64,000 bases of DNA, from NCBI RefSeq assembly GCF_036697405.1, contig NZ_JBAHWA010000004.1:186001-250000 (forward strand). Reading direction: 5' to 3'. Numbering within the stretch: the first letter of the stretch is position 1; the number at the start of each line of letters is the position of its first letter. This document shows, piece by piece, positions 28,022 through 36,617 of this stretch. This DNA comes from Lysobacter sp036697405 (GTDB lineage Bacteria > Pseudomonadota > Gammaproteobacteria > Xanthomonadales > Xanthomonadaceae). A program made the position numbers and the translations under genes. The notes under the pieces were generated by a model, which was not told the DNA's origin, searched no databases, and saw only the letters and a list, made by a program, of their open reading frames with translations.

Positions 28022-28455
28022 GGCCGCTTGCGCCAGACGCGGTCGAGCGAATAGCGCCCGGCGCCGGTGAACATCAGGCACAGCCCGGCCGCGACCAGGG
28101 CCAGGGCCGGGAACGCGCCCGGATACGCCAGTTTCGAATCCACCATCCACACCGCGACGACGAAATTGATCGCGATCACCAGGCCGGCGAAACGCGTGCA
28201 CAGGCCCAGCACCAGGGCCAGGCCGCCGAAGAACTGGCCGACCACCGACAGCACCGCGCACAGCAGCGGGAACGCGAAACCGTGGTGGACCATGAAATCG
28301 CGGAATTCGAGCATGCGCGCCCAGGAAAACACATTGTCCTGGGTCATCGCCATCAGGTGCGCGCCGATGGCCACGCGCAGGATCAGCAGGCCCAGGTCGG
28401 CGCGGCGCGCGCAAGCGTCCTCGCCCCTTCGGTGCCAGCTCGCAACCGCATTCAT
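28018..28455 (-). CDS. DoxX family membrane protein
   Basis: A 145-residue inner-membrane protein with four hydrophobic helices and the DoxX layout: DLGLLILRVAIGAHL, then the loop with EFRDFMVHHG, then FFGGLALVLGLCTRFAGLVIAINFVVAVW, then a last helix. DoxX-like proteins have been linked to quinone or thiol redox roles, but most are uncharacterised. I start at ATG 28455 because GGAGGAGGAG ends about five bases before it; the open frame upstream has no family similarity. The stop overlaps the folA start. Confidence 0.85.
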   Translation of the reverse strand: MNAVASWHRRGEDACARRADLGLLILRVAIGAHLMAMTQDNVFSWARMLEFRDFMVHHGFAFPLLCAVLSVVGQFFGGLALVLGLCTRFAGLVIAINFVVAVWMVDSKLAYPGAFPALALVAAGLCLMFTGAGRYSLDRVWRKRP

Positions 28456-28573
28456 CCGCACTCCTCCTCCCGACACCGAACGCGTTCGCCTACGCTCCGC
28501 CCGCCGCATTCCGCGGCCGGGCGCGCCGCCGCCGATCGCGGCGGCGGGCGCTGGCGGCGTCAAAGCGCCGCGC

Positions 28574-29122
28574 TCATTTCTTGGCGCTGCAGCTCATCAT
28601 CACCGGCACCAGCTTGGCGACCATGTCGGTCATCATGGTCTTGAACGCCGGCGACTCGTCCATCTTATCGGTCATCTGGTCGATCGCCTTCTCGACCGCG
28701 ACGTTCGAGGCCTGACTGTGCGCCAGGTACTGCTTGCCGGCCGGGGTGTCGATGAAGCCCAGATAGGCCGCCAGGTCCTCCTCGGTCAGTTGCTTGCGCA
28801 TGGCCGCCAGGATCTGCGCCTTGAGCTCCGGCGAATGGAAATAGTTGGTGATGGCCTTGCGGAACTCGTTCCTGGAGAACTCGTCGATCGCCTGGCCCAG
28901 CGCCGGACAGGCCTTGGCCTCGGGCTTGGACATCGTCCCTTCGCGGAATTTCTCCGCCAGCTCGTCGATGCTGAGCTGGTCGATCTGGTGCCCGTAGGTC
29001 ATCGCGTAATAGCGTTCCAGCGCGGCCTCGTACTTCGGCGATGTCGCCGCCTGCGCGCTGCCCAGGCCCAGCACGATGGCCAGCGTCAGCACGCCGGCGG
29101 ACAGAATTCCCCTATTCGACAC
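28574..29122 (-). CDS. Exported DUF2059 protein
   Basis: A 182-residue protein with a signal peptide (cleavage after GSAQA). The mature part matches the helical DUF2059 pattern: FRKAITNYFHSPELKAQI, then LTEEDLAAYLGFIDTPAGKQYL, then a long helix ending VPVMMSCSAKK. The segment with TPAGKQ is the most conserved in the family. DUF2059 proteins are periplasmic and of unknown function. The start is a GTG at 29122 with AAGGGG eight bases before it. It follows two other small secreted proteins, the next of which looks like a distant paralogue. About 118 bases separate it from the DoxX-like gene downstream. Confidence 0.82.
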   Translation of the reverse strand: MSNRGILSAGVLTLAIVLGLGSAQAATSPKYEAALERYYAMTYGHQIDQLSIDELAEKFREGTMSKPEAKACPALGQAIDEFSRNEFRKAITNYFHSPELKAQILAAMRKQLTEEDLAAYLGFIDTPAGKQYLAHSQASNVAVEKAIDQMTDKMDESPAFKTMMTDMVAKLVPVMMSCSAKK

Positions 29123-29235
29123 GTTGTTTCCCCTTGTGGTGATTGCGATATCGCGGCGCGGTCGCAGGCCCCGCCCCCTCGGAACGGCGCGCCCGGCTTC
29201 CGTCCCGCTCGGTGATCGTGTCGCGGGCTTCAGCG

Positions 29236-29766
29236 CTAGGATCCGGCCTTGCATTCGCCCGAACGCAGCACCGCCGCCTGCACTGCCTTGGTCATTTCCG
29301 CGACCACCCGGCTGTCCTGCATGATCTGGCCCTGGAATTCGGTTTGCAGGCCCGCCAGCGCCTGATTGAATTTCTGCGTGCTCGCCGTATCGCCCGCGGG
29401 ATCGCCGCCGGAGGCGATGAGCTTGAGTTGCGCGGACGTGTAGCTGTCGGCCAGGATCGCCTCGATACGGCCGCGGTTCTCGCCGCTGAAGAACAAATCG
29501 ACGATCACCGGCAGCACGCCGGTCTGCAGATCCCGGCTCAACTGCCTGCCCACGTCCGGGCAGTTCTGGAAACGCGGGTCCTGGTCCAGCGACATGCCGG
29601 TTGCCATCGCCTCCGACGCGATCTGACGCAACGCCGGCTCGATGCGCTGGTAGGCGCGCGCGGCCATGGCCGCGCGATCGTCGGCCTGCGCAGACGGGGC
29701 CGGCAGCCACAAGGCCGCCGTCAGCAAGGCCGCGAACGCGGCCCGGGTCAGGGTGTCGTACCGCAT
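29236..29766 (-). CDS. Exported helical protein, possible DUF2059 relative
   Basis: A 176-residue protein with a signal peptide (cleavage after SAQA). The mature part is helical and begins near a CP motif (NCPDVGRQLS) and ends with a cysteine (RSGECKAGS). The neighbouring DUF2059 protein shows the same outline (ACPALGQAID ... MMSCSAKK), and FSGENRGRIEAIL parallels its FHSPELKAQIL. I therefore read it as a divergent paralogue. The start at 29766 overlaps the preceding gene by 19 bases, indicating co-transcription. No catalytic motif is seen. Confidence 0.6.
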   Translation of the reverse strand: MRYDTLTRAAFAALLTAALWLPAPSAQADDRAAMAARAYQRIEPALRQIASEAMATGMSLDQDPRFQNCPDVGRQLSRDLQTGVLPVIVDLFFSGENRGRIEAILADSYTSAQLKLIASGGDPAGDTASTQKFNQALAGLQTEFQGQIMQDSRVVAEMTKAVQAAVLRSGECKAGS

Positions 29767-30296
29767 CGCAGTTCCATCCTTTCGATCGCCACGATCATGT
29801 CCTCGTCCAGCGCGAAACCGAGCGGCCGCTCGAAACGCAGCATGGCCATCTTCTCGCCCACGGGCACCATCCACATTGTCGTGGCCACCGCGCCGTCGCG
29901 CTCCGAGTCCAAACGGTAGCCGCGCCGTTCGCCCACCGTGACCCAGCCATTGACCTTGCCCACGGCCTGGCGCTGCATCGCCGCCAGGCCCTGCATCAGG
30001 ACCTGCAGGTTCTCCTCCATGCGCAGATCCGGCGGCGCGGTCACGCAGGACTGCAGCAGGACGCCCTGCACGCTCTTGCCGTTGCGAGCGTAGGTCAGCG
30101 TCTGTTCGATGCGCTGGCCTTGGGCGGTGGTCTCGGTCGCCGCGGGCGCGGCCTCGATCCCGGCGGGCAGACGGATGCGGCCGGCCGGGCCCTCAGCGCT
30201 CGCCGGCACGGGGTCGGCGGCGAACAAAGCGCTCGCGCACAGGGCCGCGCTCAGGCCCAGCGTCAACGCGGCGGCAACCGATCCTTGTCCCCTCAT
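29748..30296 (-). CDS. Exported protein of unknown function
   Basis: A 182-residue protein with a signal peptide (cleavage after LFAA). The mature part is beta-rich and includes RIRLPAGIEAAP, QTLTYARNGKSVQGVLLQSC, GLAAMQRQAVGKVNGWVTVGERRGYRLDSE (long stretch abbreviated by position 110-139) and MRFERPLGFALDEDMI. I do not recognise the family. Two cysteines (in LQSC and LRCG) could pair. It is the first of three small secreted proteins downstream of thyA. The 3' end overlaps the next gene by 19 bases, and its start lies 23 bases after the thyA stop, so lgt, thyA and these genes may share a transcript. Confidence 0.65.
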   Translation of the reverse strand: MRGQGSVAAALTLGLSAALCASALFAADPVPASAEGPAGRIRLPAGIEAAPAATETTAQGQRIEQTLTYARNGKSVQGVLLQSCVTAPPDLRMEENLQVLMQGLAAMQRQAVGKVNGWVTVGERRGYRLDSERDGAVATTMWMVPVGEKMAMLRFERPLGFALDEDMIVAIERMELRCGTTP

Positions 30297-30319
30297 GCGC
30301 CCTCCCCAGGGCTGCGCCT

Positions 30320-31114
30320 TCAGACCGCGACCGGCGCCTTGATCGCCGGCAACGGATCGTAGTGTTCGATCGCGATGTCGTCGTAGCGGAAGCCGAAGAT
30401 GTCGCGCACTTCCGGATTCAGACGCAGGCTCGGCAGCGCGCGCGGTTCGCGCGACAGCTGCTCGCGCGCCTGTTCGTAATGGTTGGAATACAGGTGCGCA
30501 TCGCCCAGGGTATGCACGAAGTCGCCCACGCCCAGCCCGCAGACCTGCGCGACCATGTGGGTCAGCAAGGCATAGCTGGCGATGTTGAACGGCACGCCCA
30601 GGAAGATGTCGCCGCTGCGCTGGTACAGCTGGCAGCTGAGCCTGCCGTCGGCGACGTAGAACTGGAACATGGTGTGGCAGGGCATCAGCGCCATGCGCGG
30701 CAGGTCGGCGACGTTCCAGGCGCTGACGATCAGGCGGCGCGAATCGGGATTGCGCTTGATCTCGTCGATCACCCAGCGGATCTGGTCGATCTCGACCCCG
30801 TCGGCACCGGCCCAGCGTCGCCACTGCTTGCCGTAGACCGGGCCCAGTTCGCCGTCGGCATCGGCCCATTCGTCCCAGATGCTGACCTTGTTGTCCTTCA
30901 GGTAAGCGATGTTGGTGTCGCCCTGCAGGAACCACAGCAGCTCGTGCACGATCGAGCGCAGGTGCAGCTTCTTGGTGGTGACCAGGGGGAAGCCCTGGTT
31001 GAGATCGAAACGCAGTTGCCAGCCGAACACGCTGCGCGTGCCGGTGCCGGTGCGGTCGGCTTTTTCGCTGCCGTGTTCCAGCACGTGCCGCAGCAGGTCG
31101 AGGTATTGGCGCAT
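30320..31114 (-). CDS. thyA: Thymidylate synthase
   Basis: Methylates dUMP to dTMP using methylene-tetrahydrofolate. The 264-residue enzyme has the catalytic cysteine C146 in LMPCHTMF, the same number as in E. coli. It also has the phosphate-binding RTGTGT loop and R residues of NPDSRRLIVSAWN, QRSGDIFLGVPFNIASYA, and the C-terminal end KAPVAV. The length is identical to the E. coli protein. Its start lies 3 bases past the lgt stop, the usual lgt-thyA arrangement. Confidence 0.98.
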   Translation of the reverse strand: MRQYLDLLRHVLEHGSEKADRTGTGTRSVFGWQLRFDLNQGFPLVTTKKLHLRSIVHELLWFLQGDTNIAYLKDNKVSIWDEWADADGELGPVYGKQWRRWAGADGVEIDQIRWVIDEIKRNPDSRRLIVSAWNVADLPRMALMPCHTMFQFYVADGRLSCQLYQRSGDIFLGVPFNIASYALLTHMVAQVCGLGVGDFVHTLGDAHLYSNHYEQAREQLSREPRALPSLRLNPEVRDIFGFRYDDIAIEHYDPLPAIKAPVAV

Positions 31115-31117
31115 CGC

Positions 31118-31993
31118 TCAGCCCTCCTTCGGCGCGACGAGCGGCTGCAGGGTCGGCGAGCGGCGCGAGCGCCACAGCCAGTACAGACCGAGCAGGATCA
31201 AGGGCACGCTCAGCAGCTGGCCCATGGTCAGCCAGCCGAAGGCGATATAGCCGGGCTTGGCGTCGGGCATGCGCACGAACTCGACCAGGAAGCGGAAGCA
31301 GCCGTACAGCAGCGCGAACAGGCCCGACACCGCGTAACGCGGGCGCGGCTTGCTGGAGAACCACCACAGCAGCACGAACATGGTCAGGCCCTCGAGCGCG
31401 GCCTGATAGAGCTGCGAAGGATGGCGGGCGAAATGGTTGAGCGCGCCGGCGGCGTACTGGCTCTGGATCTGTTGCGCGGTCCAGTTGGTGAATTCGGGTG
31501 CGCGCGGGAAGATCACGCCCCAGCCGCCCTCGGTGAACTTGCCCCAGAGCTCGCCGCCGATGTAGTTGCCGAGGCGGCCGAAGCCCAGGCCCGGCGGCAC
31601 CAGCGGCGCGACGAAATCCATCACGTCGAAGAAATGCAGGCGGTGCTTGCGCGCCCACCACAGGGCCGCGGCCATCACGCCGAGCAGGCCGCCGTGGAAG
31701 CTCATGCCGCCTTCCCAGATGCGCAGCAGCATCAGCGGGTCGCGCAGCAGATCGCCGAAGGCGTAGAACAGCACGTAGCCGAAGCGGCCGCCCAGGACCA
31801 CGCCGAGCATGGCGTAGAACAGCAGGTCGCCGTAGGCCTGTTCGCTTACGCCCGGCAGGCGCCCGGCGCGGACCCGGCGCTGACCCAGCCACCAGGCCAG
31901 GCCGAAGCCGATCAGGTACATGATCCCGTACCAATGCACTTGCAGCGGGCCGAGATGGACGGCGATCGGATCGATCTGGTGCAGGTAGATCAT
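31118..31993 (-). CDS. lgt: Prolipoprotein diacylglyceryl transferase
   Basis: First enzyme of lipoprotein maturation; it moves diacylglycerol from phosphatidylglycerol to the lipobox cysteine. The 291-residue inner-membrane protein has about seven helices. Signature elements are YGIMYLIGF, the catalytic-histidine loop GMSFHGGLLG and GLGFGRLGNYIGGELWGK (split: GFGRLGN then GGELWGK). ATG 31993 begins MIYLHQIDPIAVHLGP, the standard N-terminus. The several lipoproteins in this window (LemA, the cysteine-rich protein, the DUF1287 protein) are its expected substrates. Confidence 0.97.
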   Translation of the reverse strand: MIYLHQIDPIAVHLGPLQVHWYGIMYLIGFGLAWWLGQRRVRAGRLPGVSEQAYGDLLFYAMLGVVLGGRFGYVLFYAFGDLLRDPLMLLRIWEGGMSFHGGLLGVMAAALWWARKHRLHFFDVMDFVAPLVPPGLGFGRLGNYIGGELWGKFTEGGWGVIFPRAPEFTNWTAQQIQSQYAAGALNHFARHPSQLYQAALEGLTMFVLLWWFSSKPRPRYAVSGLFALLYGCFRFLVEFVRMPDAKPGYIAFGWLTMGQLLSVPLILLGLYWLWRSRRSPTLQPLVAPKEG

Positions 31994-32125
31994 GCGGCGT
32001 AGCGGCCCGGCGGTTTGGGGATGCCGGTATTGTGCCCGAGGGGCATGGCGCGTGCCTTGCCCGCCCCTGGCCGGGACGCGATTACGGCGAAACGCTGCGT
32101 CGCGCCGGCCGTGCCCGGCCTCCGG

Positions 32126-32149
32126 GCAGGAGCGGCGCGGGCCGCGACC
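32126..32149 (+). repeat. Degenerate REP unit upstream of lgt
   Basis: GCAGGAGCGGCGCGGGCCGCG closely follows the REP unit of 7874 but has GCAG in place of the GTAG head and CGGG in the loop. It lies in the 223-base gap between lgt and the TPM-domain gene, which otherwise shows nothing I can name. Confidence 0.5.
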
Positions 32150-32216
32150 GCACCGGCCCACGCCCCGTCGCCTCCCGCCAGCCGGCCGCGGCTGGCGGAG
32201 CGGGGATGCCCGGCCG

Positions 32217-32705
32217 TCAAAGAATCCGCGGCAGATCCGGCAGCTCGTTCGTGTCCTGGTCGCCCTCGGCGCGCGGGAAGTGCTCGGCCAGCAGCGCCGA
32301 CAGCGCCTCGATCCCGCCCAGCACGGCCGCCTCGGGATCGCCCGCGCGCAGACGGTCCTCGACCAACTGGCAGACCCCGCGCCACTGCTCGGCGCTGACC
32401 CGGCCGTCGAAGCCGCGGTCGGCGACGATCTCGATGCGGTGGTCGGCCAGCAGCAGGTACAGCAGCACGCCGTTGTTGGCGCGCGTATCCCAGACCCGCA
32501 GCTGGGCGAACGCGTCCATGGCCGCCGCGCGCGCCTGGCGCCCGGCCCAGACCGCGCGCGGGTGCAGCGCGGGCTCGACCGCGAAACAGATCTCGCCGCT
32601 GTGGCGCAGCTCGCTGGCCGCGATCGCCGCCGCGATGCGGCGCAGCAAGGGTTCGGGGAACAGGCGCGAGGCCGAGGGAGCGAACAAGTGCTTGAGCAGG
32701 CGCAT
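32217..32705 (-). CDS. TPM-domain protein (TLP18.3/Psb32/MOLO-1 type)
   Basis: A 162-residue protein carrying a TPM domain: HSGEICFAVEPAL, then WDTRANNGVLLYLLLADHRIEIVADRGF (in two motifs, WDTRANNGVLLYLLL and EIVADRGFDGRV), with the C-terminal PRAEGDQDTNELPDLP. No signal peptide or clear membrane span is present; the N-terminus RLLKHLFAPSASRLFPE resembles other bacterial TPM proteins of this type. The start ATG at 32705 lies 14 bases past the preceding TPM gene. Together with that gene and lemA it makes a conserved lemA-TPM-TPM cluster of unknown but envelope-related function. Confidence 0.85.
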   Translation of the reverse strand: MRLLKHLFAPSASRLFPEPLLRRIAAAIAASELRHSGEICFAVEPALHPRAVWAGRQARAAAMDAFAQLRVWDTRANNGVLLYLLLADHRIEIVADRGFDGRVSAEQWRGVCQLVEDRLRAGDPEAAVLGGIEALSALLAEHFPRAEGDQDTNELPDLPRIL

Positions 32706-32719
32706 GGGCGTGGTCTCCG

Positions 32720-33643
32720 TCACCAGCTGCCGGAGGCGCCACCGCCTCCGCTCATGCCGCCGCCACCGGACCAGCCGCCGCCACCGCCGCCGCCGAAACC
32801 GCCGCCGCCCCAACCGCCACCGCCACCGCCCCAACCGCCCCAGCCCGCGTCGCGGGCGAAGCGGCCGCCGCGCGGCGCGCTGATCAGGCCGATCACGAAG
32901 CCGATCGCGGCGCCGATGCCGCCGACCAGCAGGAACGAGGAGATCAGCCAGGCCACGCCGCCGGCCGCACCGGCGCCGAGCACGGCGCGCAGCGGCCGCG
33001 GCGCGCGGCCGAAGATGGCCCGCGCGACCTGGGCCACGATGAAGGCCACGAACAGGGCGACCAGCAGGCTCTCGCCGCCGCCGCCGTCTTCCTCGCCGCG
33101 GTTGTCGGCCATGGGCGCGGGCAAGGGCTCGCCGTCGATAAGTTTGGTCAGCGCCGCGCTGGCCTCGCTGATGCCGCCGGCGTAATCGCCGCTGCGGAAG
33201 TGCGGCACCAGGTATTCCTGGATCACCCGGCTGGCGGTGGCGTCGGGGATCGCGCCTTCCAGGCCGTAGCCGACTTCGATCCGCACCCGCCGGTCCTGCT
33301 TGGCGACCACCAGCAGGACGCCGTCGTCGACGCCCTTGCGGCCGATCTTCCATTGCTCGAACGCGCGTACCGCGTATTGGGCGATGTCTTCGGGCTCGGT
33401 GGTCGGCACCACCAGCACCTGCAGCTGGCTGCCCTTGCGCTGCTGCAACGCGCGCGCCTGCGCTTCCAGGTTCTGACGGGTGGCGGCGTCGAGGGTGCCG
33501 GTGGTGTCGATCACCGGCGTGTCCAGGGCCGGGATCGGCGCCAGCGGCTGCGCCTGCGCGAACGCACAGACCAGCCACAGCACCGGCAACAGCAGCCAGC
33601 CGCGCGTCAGGGCGCGCGCGGCCGTCGCGAGTGTCCGCCTCAT
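32720..33643 (-). CDS. YgcG-like exported TPM-domain protein with Gly-rich tail
   Basis: A 307-residue protein. It has a signal peptide (cleavage after FAQAQ) and a TPM domain at about residues 40-170 (PVIDTTGTLDAATRQNLE, GVDDGVLLVVAKQDRRVRIEVGYGLEG in pieces, AGGISEASAALTKLI). Two hydrophobic helices at about 193-260 follow, then a tail of almost pure Gly/Trp/Ser. This is the YgcG/DUF1517 architecture. The tail of about 50 residues is usual for the family and explains the strongly repetitive DNA at 32720-32850. It starts 25 bases downstream of lemA. Confidence 0.88.
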   Translation of the reverse strand: MRRTLATAARALTRGWLLLPVLWLVCAFAQAQPLAPIPALDTPVIDTTGTLDAATRQNLEAQARALQQRKGSQLQVLVVPTTEPEDIAQYAVRAFEQWKIGRKGVDDGVLLVVAKQDRRVRIEVGYGLEGAIPDATASRVIQEYLVPHFRSGDYAGGISEASAALTKLIDGEPLPAPMADNRGEEDGGGGESLLVALFVAFIVAQVARAIFGRAPRPLRAVLGAGAAGGVAWLISSFLLVGGIGAAIGFVIGLISAPRGGRFARDAGWGGWGGGGGGWGGGGFGGGGGGGWSGGGGMSGGGGASGSW

Positions 33644-33668
33644 CGCCCGGCGTCCGCCGCCGCTCCGG

Positions 33669-34313
33669 TCAGCCCGCCGGCGCCGGTTGCTGCTGGGCGG
33701 GGGGCTGCTGCGGTGCGGGCTGCGCGGCCGGCTGGCCGAAATCGACCTGCGGCGCCTGCTGGATCTGCTGCTCGTTCTCGACCGAGAAGTTGGGCTTGGC
33801 CTTGTAGCCGAACATCATCGCGGTCAGGTTCTGCGGGAACGAGCGCACGTAGGTGTTGTAGTCCTGCACCGACTGGATGTAGCGCTGGCGCTCGACGGTG
33901 ATGCGGTTCTCGGTGCCTTCCAGCTGCGCCTGCAGCTGCAGGAAATTCTGGTCGGCCTTGAGCTGCGGGTAGTTCTCGCTGACCACCAGCAGGCGGCCGA
34001 TCGCGCTCTTGAGTTCGCCCTGGGCCTGCTGGAACTGCTGCACCGAGGCCGGATCGTCGGCGTTGACGTTGATGCTGCCGACCTTGGCGCGCGCCTCGGT
34101 GACCTGGGTCAACACCTGCTGCTCGTGGCTGGCGTAGCCCTTCACGGTCGCGACCAGATTAGGCACCAGATCGGCACGCCGCTTGTAGACGTTCAGCACC
34201 TGGGACCACGACGCCTTCACCGCTTCGTCCTTCTGCTGGATGGTGTTGTAGCCGCAGCCGCTGAGCAGGGCGGCCGCCGACACCAGCAGCAGCGACATCA
34301 TGAGCTTACGCAT
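33669..34313 (-). CDS. LemA family lipoprotein
   Basis: A 214-residue protein with a lipobox (LLSGC-G) at residues 16-20 and the LemA helical core: YNTIQQKDEAVKASWSQVLN, RRADLVPNLVATVKGYA, then LLVVSENYPQLKADQNF and YIQSVQDYNTYVRSFPQN. The C-terminus is a Gln/Pro/Ala-rich tail. LemA proteins are membrane-anchored, of unknown biochemical role, and are very often next to TPM-domain genes, as here. It leads the lemA-TPM-TPM unit. Confidence 0.93.
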   Translation of the reverse strand: MRKLMMSLLLVSAAALLSGCGYNTIQQKDEAVKASWSQVLNVYKRRADLVPNLVATVKGYASHEQQVLTQVTEARAKVGSINVNADDPASVQQFQQAQGELKSAIGRLLVVSENYPQLKADQNFLQLQAQLEGTENRITVERQRYIQSVQDYNTYVRSFPQNLTAMMFGYKAKPNFSVENEQQIQQAPQVDFGQPAAQPAPQQPPAQQQPAPAG

Positions 34314-34442
34314 GGCGCAACTCCTTCGTGAGGATGGCGCATTGCACCACCCGCGCCCCGTGCTTGCAATGGACGCCGCGTGAGGGTCGCGTCACGGCAA
34401 CGGCGCCGCCGCCGTGGCGGCGGCGCCGCGAAAGCGCCGGCC

Positions 34443-35177
34443 TCAGTCGGCCTGGACCCGCGCCATGGCGCGGCGCTTGGCCCACAGGTTGAGGCACTCG
34501 ACCAGGGCCGAGAAGCCCATCGCGCCGTAGATGTAGCCCTTCGGGATGTGCAGTTCGAAGCCGTCGGCGATCAGGTAGACGCCGACCAGCACGATGAAGG
34601 CCAGGGCCAGCATCTTGATGGTCGGGTTGCGGTCGATGAACTCGCCCAGCGGCTTGGACGCCAGCAGCATCACCGCCACCGCCAGCAGGATCGCCGCGAC
34701 CATCACCGGGGTGTGGCTGGCCATGCCGACCGCGGCGATCACCGAGTCCAGCGAGAACACGATGTCGATCACCGCGATCTGCGCGATCACCGCCATGAAC
34801 GACACCGCCGGCTTGGTGTGCATGTCCTCGGACTCGTCCTCGCCCGCGACCAGGTCGCGGATTTCCATCGAGCCCTTCACCAGCAGGAAGGCGCCGCCCA
34901 GGATCAGGACCAGATCGCGCACCGAGATGCCCTGGCCGAACACCGAGAACAGGTCGTTGGTCAGGCCGGCCAGCCAGGCCAGGGTCAGCAGCAGCGCGAT
35001 ACGCGTGATGCAGGCCACCGCGATACCGAACTTGCGCGCCTTCTCGCGCTGCGCGTAGGGCAGCTTGCTGACCGCGATCGAGATGAAGACGAGATTGTCG
35101 ATGCCCAGCACGATCTCGATCGCGCTCAGGGTAACCAGGGTGATCCAGACTTGCGGATCGGTGAGCAGCTCAATCAC
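34443..35177 (-). CDS. TerC family membrane protein
   Basis: A 244-residue inner-membrane protein with about seven helices and the TerC signatures: SAIEIVLGIDNLVFISI near the N-terminus and VIDIVFSLDSVIAAVGM in the middle, with acidic residues inside the membrane expected to bind metal. TerC/Alx/MeeF members export manganese or calcium, often to supply exported metalloproteins; original tellurite resistance is plasmid-specific. The start is a GTG at 35177 with AGGA nine bases upstream. The 70-base gap to dgkA is too short for the yybP-ykoY manganese riboswitch that controls many terC genes. Confidence 0.9.
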   Translation of the reverse strand: MIELLTDPQVWITLVTLSAIEIVLGIDNLVFISIAVSKLPYAQREKARKFGIAVACITRIALLLTLAWLAGLTNDLFSVFGQGISVRDLVLILGGAFLLVKGSMEIRDLVAGEDESEDMHTKPAVSFMAVIAQIAVIDIVFSLDSVIAAVGMASHTPVMVAAILLAVAVMLLASKPLGEFIDRNPTIKMLALAFIVLVGVYLIADGFELHIPKGYIYGAMGFSALVECLNLWAKRRAMARVQAD

Positions 35178-35247
35178 TTGCGAGTTTCCTAGGCTTTACA
35201 AAACGGTGAGGGCGCGCGGTATGCGCGGCGGCTTCGGGGCGGCGCGC

Positions 35248-35628
35248 TCAGAGCAGGCGTGGCACGACGATCGCGCCCCAGGTCAGCAGTACGTTCATCA
35301 TCAATACGAACACCGCCGCCGAGCCCATGTCCTTGGCGCGACCGGCGAGTTCGTGGAATTCCGGGCCATAGCGTTCGATCACCGCTTCCACGGCCGAGTT
35401 CAACAGCTCGATGCTCAGCACCAGCAGCATCGAACCGATCAGCAACACGCGCTCGACCGGGGTCTGGCCCAGCCACCAGCCCAGCGGCGCCAGCACCACG
35501 AACAGATAGACCTCGAGCCGGAACGAGGATTCGTGCAGCCAGGCCGCGCGCAGGCCCTGCATGGACCACATCGCCGCTTTGAAGATGCGCACGGGACCGC
35601 GCGGCAGGTGGCCGAATTCGTCTGCCAT
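35248..35628 (-). CDS. dgkA: Diacylglycerol kinase
   Basis: Phosphorylates diacylglycerol left by membrane-derived oligosaccharide and lipid turnover, returning it as phosphatidic acid. The 126-residue protein has three membrane helices and the catalytic block ELLNSAVEAVIER followed by GRAKDMGSAAVF, which carries the conserved Glu, Asn and Lys-Asp residues of the DgkA trimer. Length matches E. coli DgkA. It lies upstream of terC on the same strand. Confidence 0.96.
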   Translation of the reverse strand: MADEFGHLPRGPVRIFKAAMWSMQGLRAAWLHESSFRLEVYLFVVLAPLGWWLGQTPVERVLLIGSMLLVLSIELLNSAVEAVIERYGPEFHELAGRAKDMGSAAVFVLMMNVLLTWGAIVVPRLL

Positions 35629-36149
35629 GGCGGCCTCAGGGAGCGGAAGTGGGAGCGACGAACGGGCCGGCGACGGCGGCCGGTTGCGGCAGGACGGACG
35701 GCGCGGCGGCGTGGCCGCGGCGGGACTGCTCGGTCATGGGCATGAGGGTCGGGCTCTCTCCGGACGGGCCGGCGGGCGCAGCCGGCGGCCGCTGCAAGGC
35801 AGGGATTTTGCCATAAGCCCCGCTCCGCCGCCCCCGCGACGACCGTGCCGGATGCGGCGGCGACGGGTTCCCGGCGGGTTTTCGCGCCCGCTTAGCGGCG
35901 CCGGCGCTACCCTGCGCGCCCCCTGACCTGGCGGGAGGCGCCCGATTCCTAGCCGGCTTGGTCCGCCGCCGCTGGCGGGCCGGTCGCCGCTGCCCAAGCG
36001 CGCAGTCGCAGCCAGGGAGAATCGCGCGGGTCAGCATCCCCGCCGCCGCGCCGCTCGCCGCGACCGCCCCGGATCCGGCCCGCGCCGGGCCGGCCCGACC
36101 ACGGCGATCGAGCGCCGACGCCGCACCCACCCCTCACGGAGACACCGAC
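35629..36149. other. Non-coding gap of about 520 bases
   Basis: This divergent gap between dgkA and the VOC gene shows no convincing gene. Open frames in it are Pro/Ala/Arg-rich and lack a ribosome site or family similarity. It should hold the promoters of both neighbours, but I cannot point to -35/-10 elements with confidence. Confidence 0.5.
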
Positions 36150-36617
36150 ATGGCAGTACAGCCCCGCCCCGACGGCTATCACAGCGTCACGCCCTATGTG
36201 ATCGTCCACGACGCCAACGCCGCGATCGACTTCTACGTGCGCGCCCTGAACGCGACCGAGATCTACCGCTTGCCGATGGGCGACAAGATCGGCCACGCCG
36301 AGATCCGCATCGGCGACAGCGTGATCATGCTGTCGGACGAGTGGCCGGAGATGAACGCGCTCAGCCCCAAGACCCGCGGCGGCGCGACCACCGCCTTCAT
36401 GATCTACGTCGACGACGCCGACGCCGCCTTCGAGCAGGCGGTCCAGGCCGGCGGCCGCGTCGACAAGCCGCTGCAGAACCAGTTCTGGGGCGACCGCACC
36501 GGCACCGTCGTCGACCCCTTCGGCCACAAGTGGACCCTGGCCACGCACATCGAGGACGTGTCGGAGGAGGAGATGCAAAGCCGCATGCAGGAGTGGTCGC
36601 AGCAGCAGGGCGGCTGA
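36150..36617 (+). CDS. VOC superfamily (glyoxalase/PhnB-like) protein
   Basis: A 155-residue protein with the paired beta-alpha-beta-beta-beta modules of the vicinal oxygen chelate fold. It reads SVTPYVIVHDANAAIDFYVRAL, then IGHAEIRIGDSVIMLSDE, then FMIYVDDADAAFEQAVQAGG, then DRTGTVVDPFGHKWTLATH. This is the PhnB-like (DUF1428/YdfR-type) group, most of whose members have no known substrate. ATG 36150 has CGGAG about nine bases before it. The acidic C-terminal helix (EEEMQSRMQEW) is usual for the group. It is convergent with the isoaspartyl peptidase gene across a repeat. Confidence 0.88.
   Translation: MAVQPRPDGYHSVTPYVIVHDANAAIDFYVRALNATEIYRLPMGDKIGHAEIRIGDSVIMLSDEWPEMNALSPKTRGGATTAFMIYVDDADAAFEQAVQAGGRVDKPLQNQFWGDRTGTVVDPFGHKWTLATHIEDVSEEEMQSRMQEWSQQQGG

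Noticed and set aside
35178..35247. yybP-ykoY manganese riboswitch upstream of terC
   Set aside because: The gap to dgkA is only 70 bases, too short for the aptamer, and its characteristic loop sequences are absent.
35636..36130. A 164-codon minus-strand frame upstream of dgkA
   Set aside because: Pro/Ala/Arg-rich with no domain or convincing ribosome site; it appears to be a chance open frame in GC-rich DNA.
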